A stretch of DNA of 36,774 bases from the NCBI GenBank assembly GCA_027013865.1, contig JALWFW010000036.1, forward strand, positions 21,819 to 58,592, written 5' to 3'. This DNA is from Polyangiaceae bacterium (GTDB lineage: Bacteria; Myxococcota_A; Polyangia; HGW-17; JALWFW01). Below the pieces are notes generated by a model. That model was not told the origin of the DNA, ran no database searches, and was given only the letters and a program-made list of their open reading frames with translations. Shown piece after piece: positions 24,268 through 32,627 of this stretch. The translations under genes were made by a program, and so were the position numbers. Each line of letters opens with the position of its first letter. Within the stretch, counting starts at the first letter, position 1.

Positions 24268-25446
24268 ATGGAACTGTCCCAGAAAGTAGCCCATCAGATG
24301 AAAAGTGCGTCATGGATACGCAGGATGTTCGAAAAGGGCAGCGAACTCAAGGCGCGATTCGGACCTGAGAATGTGTTCGACTTCACCCTCGGTAATCCCA
24401 TGGTGGAACCACCCGAGAGGTTTGGCGAGGAACTGCGCAGGGCTGTTCTGGAGTCACCCTCTGGAGCTCACAGGTATATGAGCAACAACGGTTATGCTGA
24501 GACGAGGCAGGCCGTGGCCCGGCACATGAGTGAGGAGAGCGGAGTGGATATATCCCCTGACAGCGTCATCATGACCGTTGGGGCTGCCGGAGCACTCAAT
24601 GTGGCACTGAAGGCCATACTCAATCCGGGGGAGGAGGTGATGGTCATAGCACCCTTCTTCCCAGAATACATGTTCTACATAGAGAACCACGGTGGAAGAG
24701 TCCGTATCGTGGAGAGCAACGAGGACTTCTCCCTGAACCTGGACAACATCGCCGGTGCACTGGGCGTCAATACCAAGGCCATCATCCTCAATACCCCAAA
24801 CAATCCCACCGGCGTCGTGTATTCCGGTGACACACTCGAAGCACTGGCCGAGCTATTACGCCAGCACAAGGCCAGGACAGGACGTACGGTTTTCGTCATT
24901 TCGGATGAGCCATATCGTCGTATAGTTTATGGCATGTCTAAAATTCCTCAATCATTACGTATATTTGACGATATGATATTTTGCACGTCACATTCCAAGG
25001 ATCTGGCTCTTCCAGGGGAACGCATAGGCTATGCCATAATAGGCCCCAAAACCACTAAACGTGACGAGCTCTTGGCTGCCATGATCTTTTCGAACCGCAT
25101 ACTAGGATTCGTGAACGCTCCGGCACTGATGCAAAGGGTGGTCACACATCTGCAGGACGTGACCGTAGACGTGGATGACTACAAGCGCAAGAGAGACGTA
25201 TTTTACGCCGGCCTTCAGGAGGCAGGCATCGAGACAACCCTTCCGGGAGGGGCGTTCTACTTCTTTGCCAAAAGCCCGCTGGATGACGATGTGGAATTTA
25301 TAGACAAATTGTTCCAAAAGAATATACTAGCCGTTCCCGGGAGTGGATTCGGGCGTTCCGGATATTTCAGGCTCTCCTACTGCGTGGACATGGAGACCAT
25401 CCGGAGGGCATTACCGGTGTTCAAGGAAGTCATGACAGAGCTATGA
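24268..25446 (+). CDS. Class I/II pyridoxal-phosphate aminotransferase
   Basis: The 392-residue enzyme has the fold-type I aminotransferase signatures: DFTLGNP near residue 40, NTPNNPTG (~180), ISDEPYRRIVYG (~220) and SHSKDLALPGERIGY (~245-259), where Lys binds PLP. The C-terminal Arg lies in GYFRLSYC. It is close to a group annotated 'pyridoxal phosphate-dependent aminotransferase' with the SWIRRMFEKG N-terminal helix. The donor is probably aspartate or an aromatic/branched amino acid with 2-oxoglutarate, but specificity cannot be read. The ATG at 24268 has TGGAGGA 6 bases upstream. The start-proximal region reads well, so an upstream in-frame ATG at 24238 is unlikely. Confidence 0.9.
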   Translation: MELSQKVAHQMKSASWIRRMFEKGSELKARFGPENVFDFTLGNPMVEPPERFGEELRRAVLESPSGAHRYMSNNGYAETRQAVARHMSEESGVDISPDSVIMTVGAAGALNVALKAILNPGEEVMVIAPFFPEYMFYIENHGGRVRIVESNEDFSLNLDNIAGALGVNTKAIILNTPNNPTGVVYSGDTLEALAELLRQHKARTGRTVFVISDEPYRRIVYGMSKIPQSLRIFDDMIFCTSHSKDLALPGERIGYAIIGPKTTKRDELLAAMIFSNRILGFVNAPALMQRVVTHLQDVTVDVDDYKRKRDVFYAGLQEAGIETTLPGGAFYFFAKSPLDDDVEFIDKLFQKNILAVPGSGFGRSGYFRLSYCVDMETIRRALPVFKEVMTEL

Positions 25447-25454
25447 CCCGGATT

Positions 25455-25480
25455 CGAATTACTGACATGCCGGTAATTCG
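25455..25480. other. Hairpin between aminotransferase and disordered-protein genes
   Basis: A perfect 8-bp stem, CGAATTAC/GTAATTCG, with a 10-base loop sits 9 bases past the aminotransferase stop. No T tract follows, so termination is doubtful; it could be an operator or a stabilising structure. Confidence 0.3.
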
Positions 25481-25555
25481 GAAAGTCGTCCGATAGCTGG
25501 TACCAAGGATTCGGGTTTTGGCTGTGACTCAACATAAGACCCTGAGGTTCTGAAA

Positions 25556-26821
25556 TTGGCACGCAAGAAAAGGCGTCGCAAATCCAAGGCAAAAAAGCAG
25601 CACAGCACCAAGGCTACCAAACCCTCCGTAACCCAGGAGCCTCAGTCTGCCTCCACACAGCCAGCCGGGGCGGGCAGTAAAACCTCTGCAGGTGAGACTC
25701 AGAAGGAACCAAGAGGCATGGTCGCCGGAGAAGAAGTCACCATCACGTCCGGAGAGATTGTGCTGGCTCCAGAAAAGGGCTTGGATGTTTCTTTTGGGGA
25801 GAACAGCGGTTCCGGTATCATAGTCGACGAGGGTGCCGGAGAGATCCTGACCGAATCACGCAATGAACACAAGGTGGTTGGGGAAATAGTGCTGAATCAG
25901 GCTTCAGCCTCACCTTCACCCCGACATGACATGAGCTCTGGTGGAATCGAGATAAGTGGTGATGGCGTTATCGTGGAGGAGGAACCGTCTGCAGCCTCAT
26001 CCAGAAGTGGCAGCCCACAGAAAGGGACTCCCGATCCCGATACGGAAGATGCCCCGACACAGCCCGTTGAAGAGCCTACGCAGCCACAAGCATCCAGCGC
26101 CTCTGACGGTAAGGAACTCGGACGTTCCGGGAGCGTTACCGAAGCGGTAAAGGACAGGTCTAAACAGACTGACGCTTCAGGGCTCGATGAGCGGATGGCT
26201 ACTACTTCCCCTCAGGAAGACAAGAAAAGCGGTTCGGGAAATGCTTCTGCTGCCAGTTCTCCATATGTCCTCACTGAAGAAGAGCATGAGGCACTTTTGA
26301 GGAAACGTGAGCAGCAGCAGAAGATGTCTGCCCGGATGCGTCATGCTTTTCCGTCTCCTTTCGAGATGGCACAGGACCTCAGAGAAGTCATGGACCGTAA
26401 GGTGGAGCCATCCAAATTCGCATCCAGTAATGACGGAGAAGCCGTCAGGGAACTCAAACTGGAGTCTCTTCGTGATTTGGTGCCTTCCAAGAACAGGCCT
26501 GACGGTGATACGGTTACTTCTGCGCCTGAAACCAAGGCCCATCCTCAGCGTAAAAGGAGGCCATCGGGTTCCATCCCCGTGGACAGGGCTTTCACTGATG
26601 CTGAAAAGGCCTTTTTCGAAGAGGACCTCGAAGAGGAAGACGATACTGGCGCGATAAAGGAAATCTTTGAACAGATGGATGCCAAGGCCCGTGCTCAGCG
26701 GGGTTGGCTGGATTCCCTAAGGGATTTCATCTTTTCTGGCAAGGAACCTCCAAAGTCCAAAACCCGGAAATCTCGCCGCAAACGCAGGAAACCATCGTTG
26801 GGTGACTCGGACGAGAAGTGA
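25556..26821 (+). CDS. Low-complexity, mostly disordered charged protein
   Basis: The 421-residue product starts with TTG (GAGGT lies about 9 bases upstream) and a dense Lys/Arg block (KKRRRKSKAKK). The middle is Ser/Thr/Pro/Glu/Gln-rich without hydrophobic core. The exception is a short repeat-like stretch, GEIVLAPEKGLDVSFGENSGSGIIVDE (in part), and a second GGIEISGDGVIVEEE, alternating Gly and Val/Ile. A helical tail (~350-400, FFEEDLEEEDDTGAIKEIFEQMDAKARAQRGW) precedes another Lys/Arg end. I do not recognise a family and there is no signal peptide. It ends 6 bases before ubiX. It could be a DNA- or RNA-associated scaffold, by analogy with other basic-ended disordered proteins; this is a guess. 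Confidence 0.7.
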   Translation: MARKKRRRKSKAKKQHSTKATKPSVTQEPQSASTQPAGAGSKTSAGETQKEPRGMVAGEEVTITSGEIVLAPEKGLDVSFGENSGSGIIVDEGAGEILTESRNEHKVVGEIVLNQASASPSPRHDMSSGGIEISGDGVIVEEEPSAASSRSGSPQKGTPDPDTEDAPTQPVEEPTQPQASSASDGKELGRSGSVTEAVKDRSKQTDASGLDERMATTSPQEDKKSGSGNASAASSPYVLTEEEHEALLRKREQQQKMSARMRHAFPSPFEMAQDLREVMDRKVEPSKFASSNDGEAVRELKLESLRDLVPSKNRPDGDTVTSAPETKAHPQRKRRPSGSIPVDRAFTDAEKAFFEEDLEEEDDTGAIKEIFEQMDAKARAQRGWLDSLRDFIFSGKEPPKSKTRKSRRKRRKPSLGDSDEK

Positions 26822-26827
26822 ATCTCC

Positions 26828-27397
26828 ATGCCTTCATCCCGGATACTTCTCGCCGTGACAGGTGCTTCGGGAGCAATATATGCTGACAGAGCGGTAAAAA
26901 TAATTCGTTCCTCAGGGAACGATTTTTTTCTGCTCACCACTGCTGCTGCAAGAAAAGTCATATCTCTCGAACTGGGGAACGATGCTCTCGGATCGTGGGA
27001 GCGCCAGGCATCGGCCGTCTTTACCGAACACGACATAGACGCCTGTGTGGCAAGCGGATCGTGTCCAGTGACAGGCATGCTGGTGGCTCCATCGTCGCTG
27101 GATACAGCCATGGCACTGGCATCGGGGCTTGCGTCCAATCTGGTGCAGCGCGCAGGCCAGGTGATGCTCAAGGAGCGCCGTCCTTTGGTGCTTGTCCTCC
27201 GGGAGAGCCCGTTGGCATCTATTCATCTAAGGCGCCTCGCCGAACTGTCGGAATCTGGGGCTGTCATAATGCCTGCTTCGCCATTTTTCTACCATTCCCC
27301 CGTTACCATCGGGGAACTGGTTGACGGTTTGGTTGCCAGGGCTCTGCGCATGACTGGACTGGACGTGCCTGTGCCCGAGTGGCAGGGGCCCGAATGA
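26828..27397 (+). CDS. ubiX: Flavin prenyltransferase UbiX
   Basis: The 189-residue protein matches UbiX/Pad1: VTGASGAIYADR at the N terminus (FMN-binding), VAPSSLDTAMALASGLASNL (~95-115), and the hallmark KERRPLVLVLRESPLASIHLRRLAELS (in part) with GAVIMPASPFFY. UbiX makes prenylated FMN from FMN and dimethylallyl phosphate, the cofactor of UbiD-type decarboxylases used in quinone and aromatic-acid metabolism. No ubiD is in this window. It starts 6 bases after the disordered protein, so the two are co-transcribed, without an obvious functional reason. A weak hairpin and T6 tract follow. Confidence 0.9.
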   Translation: MPSSRILLAVTGASGAIYADRAVKIIRSSGNDFFLLTTAAARKVISLELGNDALGSWERQASAVFTEHDIDACVASGSCPVTGMLVAPSSLDTAMALASGLASNLVQRAGQVMLKERRPLVLVLRESPLASIHLRRLAELSESGAVIMPASPFFYHSPVTIGELVDGLVARALRMTGLDVPVPEWQGPE

Positions 27398-27417
27398 CAT
27401 AACCTGTCCCATTTTTT
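27381..27417 (+). terminator. Possible terminator after ubiX
   Basis: GGCAGG (27381-27386) can pair with CCTGTC (27403-27408, one G-T pair) across a 16-base loop, and a T6 run begins 4 bases later (27412-27417). The stem overlaps the last codons of ubiX. The long loop lowers confidence. Confidence 0.35.
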
Positions 27418-27475
27418 ACATCGATGCCAATCCCCTACACGCAAGAGAGTCCGATAGTCACCCGATTTTTGTCGG

Positions 27476-27503
27476 TGGACATCTTTCTCAAAGCTAGTAC
27501 AAT
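27476..27503 (+). promoter_or_regulatory. Sigma70-type promoter of pnp
   Basis: TGGACA (27476-27481) and TACAAT (27498-27503) each match the consensus hexamer at five of six positions, with a 16-base spacer. The predicted leader to the ATG at 27546 is about 35 bases. This makes pnp its own transcript rather than the tail of an rpsO operon. Confidence 0.65.
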
Positions 27504-27545
27504 CCCGCCCCGTGATAAAGGTCAACAGATAGAAAGGACGAAAAG

Positions 27546-29651
27546 ATGCACGTAAAGGAAAGCATACTTGTAAACGGAAAAGAACTCACCCTGGAGACTG
27601 GAAAGATTGCAAAGCAGGCTAATGGCGCAGTTATGGTGCGTTACGGTGATTCCATGGTCCTCGTGACCGTGGTGGCCTCCAAGAATGCCAGGGAAGACGT
27701 TGATTTCCTCCCACTGACAGTGGACTACATCGAGAAAACCTATGCAGCCGGACGCATACCCGGCAACTACTTCCGCCGCGAAGGACGTCTCAGTGAGTTC
27801 GAGATTCTGTCCTCCAGGCTCATAGATAGGCCCATCAGGCCGCTCTTCCCCAAGGGCTGGAACCGTGAAACACAGGTGGTGGCAACGGTGGTCTCCCATG
27901 ATCAGGAAAATCCCACAGAGGTACTGGCGCAGATAGGCGCCTCCGCGGCCCTTCACATAAGCCAGATTCCCTGGCACGGCCCAGTGGCAGGTGTGAGAAT
28001 CGGCCGTATCGAGGGTACACTGGTGGCTTATCCCACCCTGCAGCAGCTCGAACAGTCCGACATGGATATCACCGTGGTGGCGAGTCGCGATGCCATAGTA
28101 ATGGTGGAAGGCGAGCTGGACCAGGTGGGAGAGGATGAGCTAGTCGAGGCTCTTTACTTCGCCCATGAGCAAGTCCAGCCCATCATCGATATGCAGGAGA
28201 GACTGCGGGAGAAGGTGGGTAAGGATAAGCTGGAGTTCACTGAGCCACATCCGGATCCAGAGCTGGAGGAGAAGGTGGCTTCCGTCATACGCGATAGACT
28301 CTCCGAAGCCCTCACGGTCAAGGAAAAACTAAATCGTTACGCGGCGATAGACGAAGTTTTCAGTGCCCTCATGGACGAGCTGGGAGAGGAGTACGCCGAG
28401 CGCAGACGTGAGGTTCACGAGGTGTTCGACGGCCTCAAGAAAAAAATCGTGCGTGGTTGGATTCTGGAGGAAGGCCGCCGTCTGGATGGTCGCGGACTCA
28501 CCGATGTGCGACCCATAACCTGTGAGGTGAGCGTACTTCCCAGGGTTCACGGCAGTGCACTGTTCACCCGTGGCGAGACCCAGGCCCTCGTATCCACGAC
28601 TCTCGGTACCGAGCTCAACAATCAGCACATGGAGCTACTCACCGGCGAGGAGTTCCGCAACTTCATGCTCCACTACAACTTCCCGCCTTTCTCCGTGGGA
28701 GAGGTGAAACCCATGAGAGCTCCCTCTCGTCGCGAGATCGGCCACGGAAACCTCGCTCACAGGGCTCTGTCCAAGATTCTTCCCTCTTCGGACGAATTCC
28801 CATACGTCATAAGGGTGGTGTCCGAGATCACGGAATCCAACGGTTCATCATCCATGGCCACGGTATGTGGCGGCACACTTTCCCTCATGGATGCCGGCGT
28901 GCCAATCAAGGCCCCGGTGGCAGGAATAGCCATGGGACTCATCAAGGAGGGCGAAGATATTGCCATCCTCACGGACATCTTGGGTGACGAGGACCATCTG
29001 GGAGACATGGACTTCAAGGTGGCAGGCACTGCCGAAGGTATCACTGCGGTACAGATGGACATCAAGATAGAGGGTCTGCCCCGTGAAGTGATGCGCCGGG
29101 CCCTTTATCAGGCAAAGGAGGCACGCCTGCACGTCTTGTCCAGGATGCTAGAGGCCATCTCCTCTCCAAGAGAGAACTTGTCCCCTTATGCACCACGTAT
29201 ATTCACCATGAAGATCAAGACCGACAAAATCCGGGACATCATAGGCCCCGGCGGCAAGACCATTCGAGCCATCACCGAGGAGTCCGGAGCTCAGATTTCC
29301 GTGGAGAATGACGGCACCGTGACCATCGCCTCCAGTGATGAGGCTGCAGCCCAAAAAGCCATCAAACTCATAAACTCCCTGACCCGTGAACCCGAAGCCG
29401 GTGTGGTTTACGAGGGCCTGGTCAAGCGTATAGTCGATTTCGGTGCCTTCGTGGAAATCCTCCCCGGCACGGAAGGACTGCTGCACATCAGTGAGTTGGA
29501 TGAAAAACGAGTCAAGAGCGTCGAGGATGTCATCAAGGTTGGGGATCTCATTCCCGTGAAAGTTCTCAGCATAGAGCCCAACGGTAAGATGCGTCTGTCA
29601 CTCAAGGCTGCCAAAGATGTCAATCCTGATGACATAGTGAAAGAACTGTAA
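27546..29651 (+). CDS. pnp: Polynucleotide phosphorylase
   Basis: The 701-residue protein has the two RNase PH-like halves joined by a helical linker, a KH domain (~555-615, IIGPGGKTIRAITEESGAQI) and an S1 domain (~625-695, VYEGLVKRIVDFGAFVEI). Length is normal for the family. It degrades RNA from the 3' end using phosphate and can add tails in reverse. It follows its own promoter and AAAGGA. Usually pnp lies directly after rpsO; here it is about 5.4 kb upstream of rpsO on the same strand, followed by a Tex-like S1 protein gene with its own promoter. Confidence 0.95.
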   Translation: MHVKESILVNGKELTLETGKIAKQANGAVMVRYGDSMVLVTVVASKNAREDVDFLPLTVDYIEKTYAAGRIPGNYFRREGRLSEFEILSSRLIDRPIRPLFPKGWNRETQVVATVVSHDQENPTEVLAQIGASAALHISQIPWHGPVAGVRIGRIEGTLVAYPTLQQLEQSDMDITVVASRDAIVMVEGELDQVGEDELVEALYFAHEQVQPIIDMQERLREKVGKDKLEFTEPHPDPELEEKVASVIRDRLSEALTVKEKLNRYAAIDEVFSALMDELGEEYAERRREVHEVFDGLKKKIVRGWILEEGRRLDGRGLTDVRPITCEVSVLPRVHGSALFTRGETQALVSTTLGTELNNQHMELLTGEEFRNFMLHYNFPPFSVGEVKPMRAPSRREIGHGNLAHRALSKILPSSDEFPYVIRVVSEITESNGSSSMATVCGGTLSLMDAGVPIKAPVAGIAMGLIKEGEDIAILTDILGDEDHLGDMDFKVAGTAEGITAVQMDIKIEGLPREVMRRALYQAKEARLHVLSRMLEAISSPRENLSPYAPRIFTMKIKTDKIRDIIGPGGKTIRAITEESGAQISVENDGTVTIASSDEAAAQKAIKLINSLTREPEAGVVYEGLVKRIVDFGAFVEILPGTEGLLHISELDEKRVKSVEDVIKVGDLIPVKVLSIEPNGKMRLSLKAAKDVNPDDIVKEL

Positions 29652-29708
29652 TCTACATTTTTTTGCTGGCGGTGCACACCATCGGGAATAAAATTCTGCG
29701 AATTGTCC

Positions 29709-29737
29709 TTGTACTGTATAAAGAGTGCGATTATAAT
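29709..29737 (+). promoter_or_regulatory. Promoter of the Tex-like gene
   Basis: A perfect TATAAT (29732-29737) follows TTGTAC (29709-29714) after 17 bases. The leader to the GTG start is about 65 bases. A T7 run at 29659-29665 after pnp has no hairpin before it. Confidence 0.45.
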
Positions 29738-29807
29738 ATCCCGACCTGAAGGACTGTGTATCCTTATCCCTAATGCTCAATCCCTTCAAAAGTTGAGGAG
29801 GTAAGTT

Positions 29808-31511
29808 GTGAATCTCCTGGAGTTCATAAAGAAGACAAGAATGGCCGATGTGAAGGTCTTTGAGATTCCTCACAAGGAAAAACTGCTCAATTTTCTCGAG
29901 GCAGGTCTGTCCCTTGCCGAAATAGCCACAAAAAACCGTGAGATAGTGGAGATGATCCCTCTGCCGCACTTAAAACGCATCGTGGATGCAAGAAGGGCGT
30001 GGCAGGAACTGGAGTCCGTACGGGCGGCCTTTCTCAAATCCCTTGAGGAGAAGGGCAAACAGCCACCGCCGGAGGACGTACTGAATATCGCTCTCACACC
30101 ACACAGGGTAGAGGCTCTGGAACGTTCCCTGGATATGTGTCCGAGGGAAGATTATGAGAACGATGCAAAGTGGCATGATGCCATAAGGGCCTATCTCGAA
30201 ATATGGACAGGAGCTCTGAATCTCACTCTCAAGCGCGGATTCGTCATGCTCGTGCCCGGCGGAACGGTGGACATCTCCCGCTATGGTGAGAAGCTGGACA
30301 TAAAGGAGCCCCTTGCGGATCTGACGCTTCACAGGTGGCAGGCACGTCGCAGAGCAGAGCGGGAGGGTGCCGGTACCATAGAATTCGAGTATCCCATATC
30401 GTCGTTCCTGACGCATATAGAGGCCAACAAGGGACGTTTGGGGCCAAAAGTGGCGGACAAGACACCGCAGGAAATCCTCGACGACTTCGTGCTTTCCCAT
30501 CTCAGGGATGCCGTGGTGCGTCACATGGACCGCAAGTCCAAGGACGATGCCCTGCACAGGGCAGCCACTATGTACACTGAGCTTCTCAAGAGTCCTCCTG
30601 TCAAGATTCCTCATCTGGGCGGTTTCTCCATAGTTCAGGATGGGGACGTGGCTGGTCTGGCCGTGGTCAGCGAGACAGGCAAGATAATAGCCCACCGCCT
30701 TTTGGATATCGAAGGAGAGTGGTGGAAGACTGCCCGCATGTTCTTCGTGCAGAACAGGGTGTCGTATGTGGCAATTCCCATGACGTCCCCACATCCCGAG
30801 CTCGTGGAAAAGTTCCGCGAGGAAGAGGGTGGATTCCTGGGGATGCTACCAGTGCGCAGCGCAGGTCTCAGTGAATCACGCAGGCCGTGGGTCAAGGAGC
30901 ATGGATTCGAGCCTCCAGTGGCATCAGCTATCGTGCTGGCACGCAGACTTTACTTCCCTTTGGATGAATGGTCGAAGCTGGAGCCCGCGATCCTGGGGTT
31001 GGTGGAGTATCAGCACGATCTGTCCGAGGAGGAGGTCAACCGCTACCTCAATGAGGCCAAGGGTCTGGTACTGCTGGATCCTACTGTTCGAAGGATCCCG
31101 CCCAGGGCACTCCCCCAACTCAGTGGAGGTGGCATAGCCGTGGGTGGCGGCAAACGCATGAATCCGTCCATAAAGTCCTTCGATGACGTGAAGGAAGGTA
31201 TGGAGGTTCGTGGTATCGTCATAAACATCACCCGTTTCGGGGCTTTCGTGAACATAGGACTTCCCCAGGAGGCTCTGCTTCACGTGAGTGAGATGAGCGA
31301 CGGATATGTAAAGGATCCCAAGGAGATACTCACCCTTGGTCAGGAAGTGCGTGCAACCGTCATCGAAGTGGATCGTGATAAGAAACGCCTGTCCCTATCC
31401 ATAAGATCCAATCCTTCCATTGGCGGTAAGAGATCAAAGGGTGAGCGTGGCCGCTATTCAGCCACCAAGAGCTCAGTGCTGCGAGATCTGGACAACCTCT
31501 TCAAGAAATGA
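29808..31511 (+). CDS. Shortened Tex-like S1 RNA-binding protein
   Basis: The 567-residue protein (Tex is usually 720-780) begins with GTG, with GAGGAGG 6 bases upstream. Residues ~1-220 are helical with LNFLEAGLSLAEIATKNRE, resembling the Tex N-terminal domain. Residues ~265-345 (FSIVQDGDVAGLAVVSETGKIIA) look like the YqgF/RNase-H-like domain, but the usual acidic start, GLDPG, is replaced. LEPAILGLVEYQHDLSEEEVN (~392-412) is the Tex landmark I(D)P-x-xIGxxQYQHD. After it the helix-hairpin-helix block is nearly absent, and a standard S1 domain follows (~460-535, FDDVKEGMEVRGIVINITRFG). Tex proteins bind nucleic acid and act in transcription and RNA turnover. This one sits beside pnp, suggesting RNA metabolism. 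It may be a paralogue. Confidence 0.78.
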   Translation: MNLLEFIKKTRMADVKVFEIPHKEKLLNFLEAGLSLAEIATKNREIVEMIPLPHLKRIVDARRAWQELESVRAAFLKSLEEKGKQPPPEDVLNIALTPHRVEALERSLDMCPREDYENDAKWHDAIRAYLEIWTGALNLTLKRGFVMLVPGGTVDISRYGEKLDIKEPLADLTLHRWQARRRAEREGAGTIEFEYPISSFLTHIEANKGRLGPKVADKTPQEILDDFVLSHLRDAVVRHMDRKSKDDALHRAATMYTELLKSPPVKIPHLGGFSIVQDGDVAGLAVVSETGKIIAHRLLDIEGEWWKTARMFFVQNRVSYVAIPMTSPHPELVEKFREEEGGFLGMLPVRSAGLSESRRPWVKEHGFEPPVASAIVLARRLYFPLDEWSKLEPAILGLVEYQHDLSEEEVNRYLNEAKGLVLLDPTVRRIPPRALPQLSGGGIAVGGGKRMNPSIKSFDDVKEGMEVRGIVINITRFGAFVNIGLPQEALLHVSEMSDGYVKDPKEILTLGQEVRATVIEVDRDKKRLSLSIRSNPSIGGKRSKGERGRYSATKSSVLRDLDNLFKK

Positions 31512-31560
31512 TTCTTCTTCCTCCCATCACATACAGATGAACCCTGTTGACATTATATCC

Positions 31561-31584
31561 GTATAACTATCTGAAATAATTAAA
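31561..31584 (+). repeat. 3'-end motif copy 5 (TAACT-N3-TGA family)
   Basis: It reads GTATAACTATCTGAAATAAT and runs directly into AAACTTTTTTTG. It lies 50 bases past the Tex-like stop on the same strand, in the convergent gap before the repeat lipoprotein. A TTGACA occurs just upstream (31547-31552) but has no gene to serve on the plus strand. Confidence 0.62.
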
Positions 31585-31631
31585 CTTTTTTTGAGGTAAA
31601 AGCAAGGCGGGTTAGCGCAACACGACAGCCT

Positions 31632-31958
31632 TTATGAATCTGGATTACGGTCGTTATCGGTACCGTTGTTGGTACCGTTGTTGGTACCGTTGTTGGTACC
31701 GTTGTTGGTACCGTTGTTGGTACCGTTGTTGGTACCGTTGTTGTCGCCGTTGTTGGTATCGTTGTTTGTGTTGGTACCGTTGTTTGTGTTGGTACCGTTG
31801 TTTGTGTCAGTACCGTTGTTTGTGTCAGTACCGTTGTTGGTACCATTATTTGAGTTGTTGCTGGTGTTGTTGGTCCCCTCGGCATCTACAGAAGAACCTA
31901 CCGTACATCCGGTCATGAGGGCAGCGGCCATGAGTACCATGAGTATACGCCTGAACAT
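31632..31958 (-). CDS. Short lipoprotein of Asn-Gly-Thr repeats
   Basis: The 108-residue product has a lipoprotein signal with lipobox LMTGC (Cys18) and then little except low-complexity NNGT repeats, ending DRNPDS. The signal and Asn-rich stretch look like the anchor and linker of the larger Cys-rich lipoproteins in this window, but no folded domain follows. GGAGGT lies 6 bases before the ATG at 31958. Its repeats are a DNA minisatellite (next entry) whose unit lengths, 12 and 18 bp, keep frame, so copy-number change would alter only linker length. It may be a remnant, a spacer/stalk protein or a genuine short surface lipoprotein. Confidence 0.65.
   Translation of the reverse strand: MFRRILMVLMAAALMTGCTVGSSVDAEGTNNTSNNSNNGTNNGTDTNNGTDTNNGTNTNNGTNTNNDTNNGDNNGTNNGTNNGTNNGTNNGTNNGTNNGTDNDRNPDS
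31659..31850 (-). repeat. Tandem repeats (12-bp and 18-bp units) within the lipoprotein gene
   Basis: Seven perfect copies of GGTACCGTTGTT (plus-strand reading, 31659-31742) are followed by two degenerate copies (31743-31766). Four 18-bp units come next (two TGTGTTGGTACCGTTGTT, two TGTGTCAGTACCGTTGTT; 31767-31838) and then one degenerate 12-bp unit. Perfect neighbouring copies point to recent slippage or recombination. Every unit is a multiple of three bases. Confidence 0.95.
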
Positions 31959-32162
31959 GGAATACCTCCTTGATACAGCCAAAGATAAAGGATACCTGGA
32001 GATTTACAAATTTTTCCTCTTGCCTTTTTTCACTGACCACCTAAATTCCTGCCCGAATCCTTGAGGACCCGTTCCTGGTCACGGAAGGGCTCCTGACAGC
32101 GGATTCGCCTCCCTGCTCCCGAGGACTCGAGTTACCGGATGCAGGAAAGTGGAGGCACGGAT

Positions 32163-32627
32163 ATGCTAGTGGTGGCCATAGCGCGCCTGGCCTTCGATAC
32201 ATCACCAGCTCGTTCTCTCAAGGAGAAGCGCAGCATTGCCCGTAAGATTCTGGGTAGGGTGAGATCGAGGTTCAGGGTTTCGGCAGCAGAAATCGAAGCG
32301 CTGGATGATCTGTCCATGTTCGTCATGGGTGTGGCAGTTGTCTCCAATGATGCCCGCTATGCTGTATCCGTCCTTGACAGGATAGTCGATTTTGCCGACG
32401 GCCTGTATCTGGCTCCACTTCTGTCACGTGAGAGGGAGGTGATGACGTTTTCCCGCTTGGAAGAACCATTTTGGGATCTTTCAGAGGGGGAAATCCTCTC
32501 ATGGGAGGAACTCAGGGCTCAGACCAAGGAGATTCCGGATGAAACGGTACCGGGTCCCAGGGAAGGCAGGAGACGTCATGTCGAGGCGCAAGAGAACGAG
32601 ACTGGACAGCATCACAAGGATTCCTGA
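32163..32627 (+). CDS. DUF503 protein (YlxP-like)
   Basis: The 154-residue product begins MLVVAIARLAFDTSPARSLKEKRSIARKIL (in part), with the SLKEKR motif that marks DUF503, a small alpha/beta protein of unknown role found next to rbfA or infB in many bacteria. The C-terminal 60 residues after ~95 are longer than the family's usual ~95 and mostly charged, probably disordered. GGAGG lies about 7 bases before the ATG at 32163. Its end overlaps rbfA by 50 bases in a different frame. It opens the ribosome/RNA operon; infB, its usual upstream neighbour, is absent. No clear promoter is seen in the gap from 31959. Confidence 0.85.
   Translation: MLVVAIARLAFDTSPARSLKEKRSIARKILGRVRSRFRVSAAEIEALDDLSMFVMGVAVVSNDARYAVSVLDRIVDFADGLYLAPLLSREREVMTFSRLEEPFWDLSEGEILSWEELRAQTKEIPDETVPGPREGRRRHVEAQENETGQHHKDS

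Noticed and set aside
31547-31552. TTGACA as a plus-strand promoter
   Set aside because: No good -10 follows at 16-18 bases and no plus-strand gene begins within 600 bases.
31659-31850. Regular short repeats that might suggest a CRISPR array
   Set aside because: Units are 12 or 18 bp with no unique spacers, and they encode a low-complexity protein.
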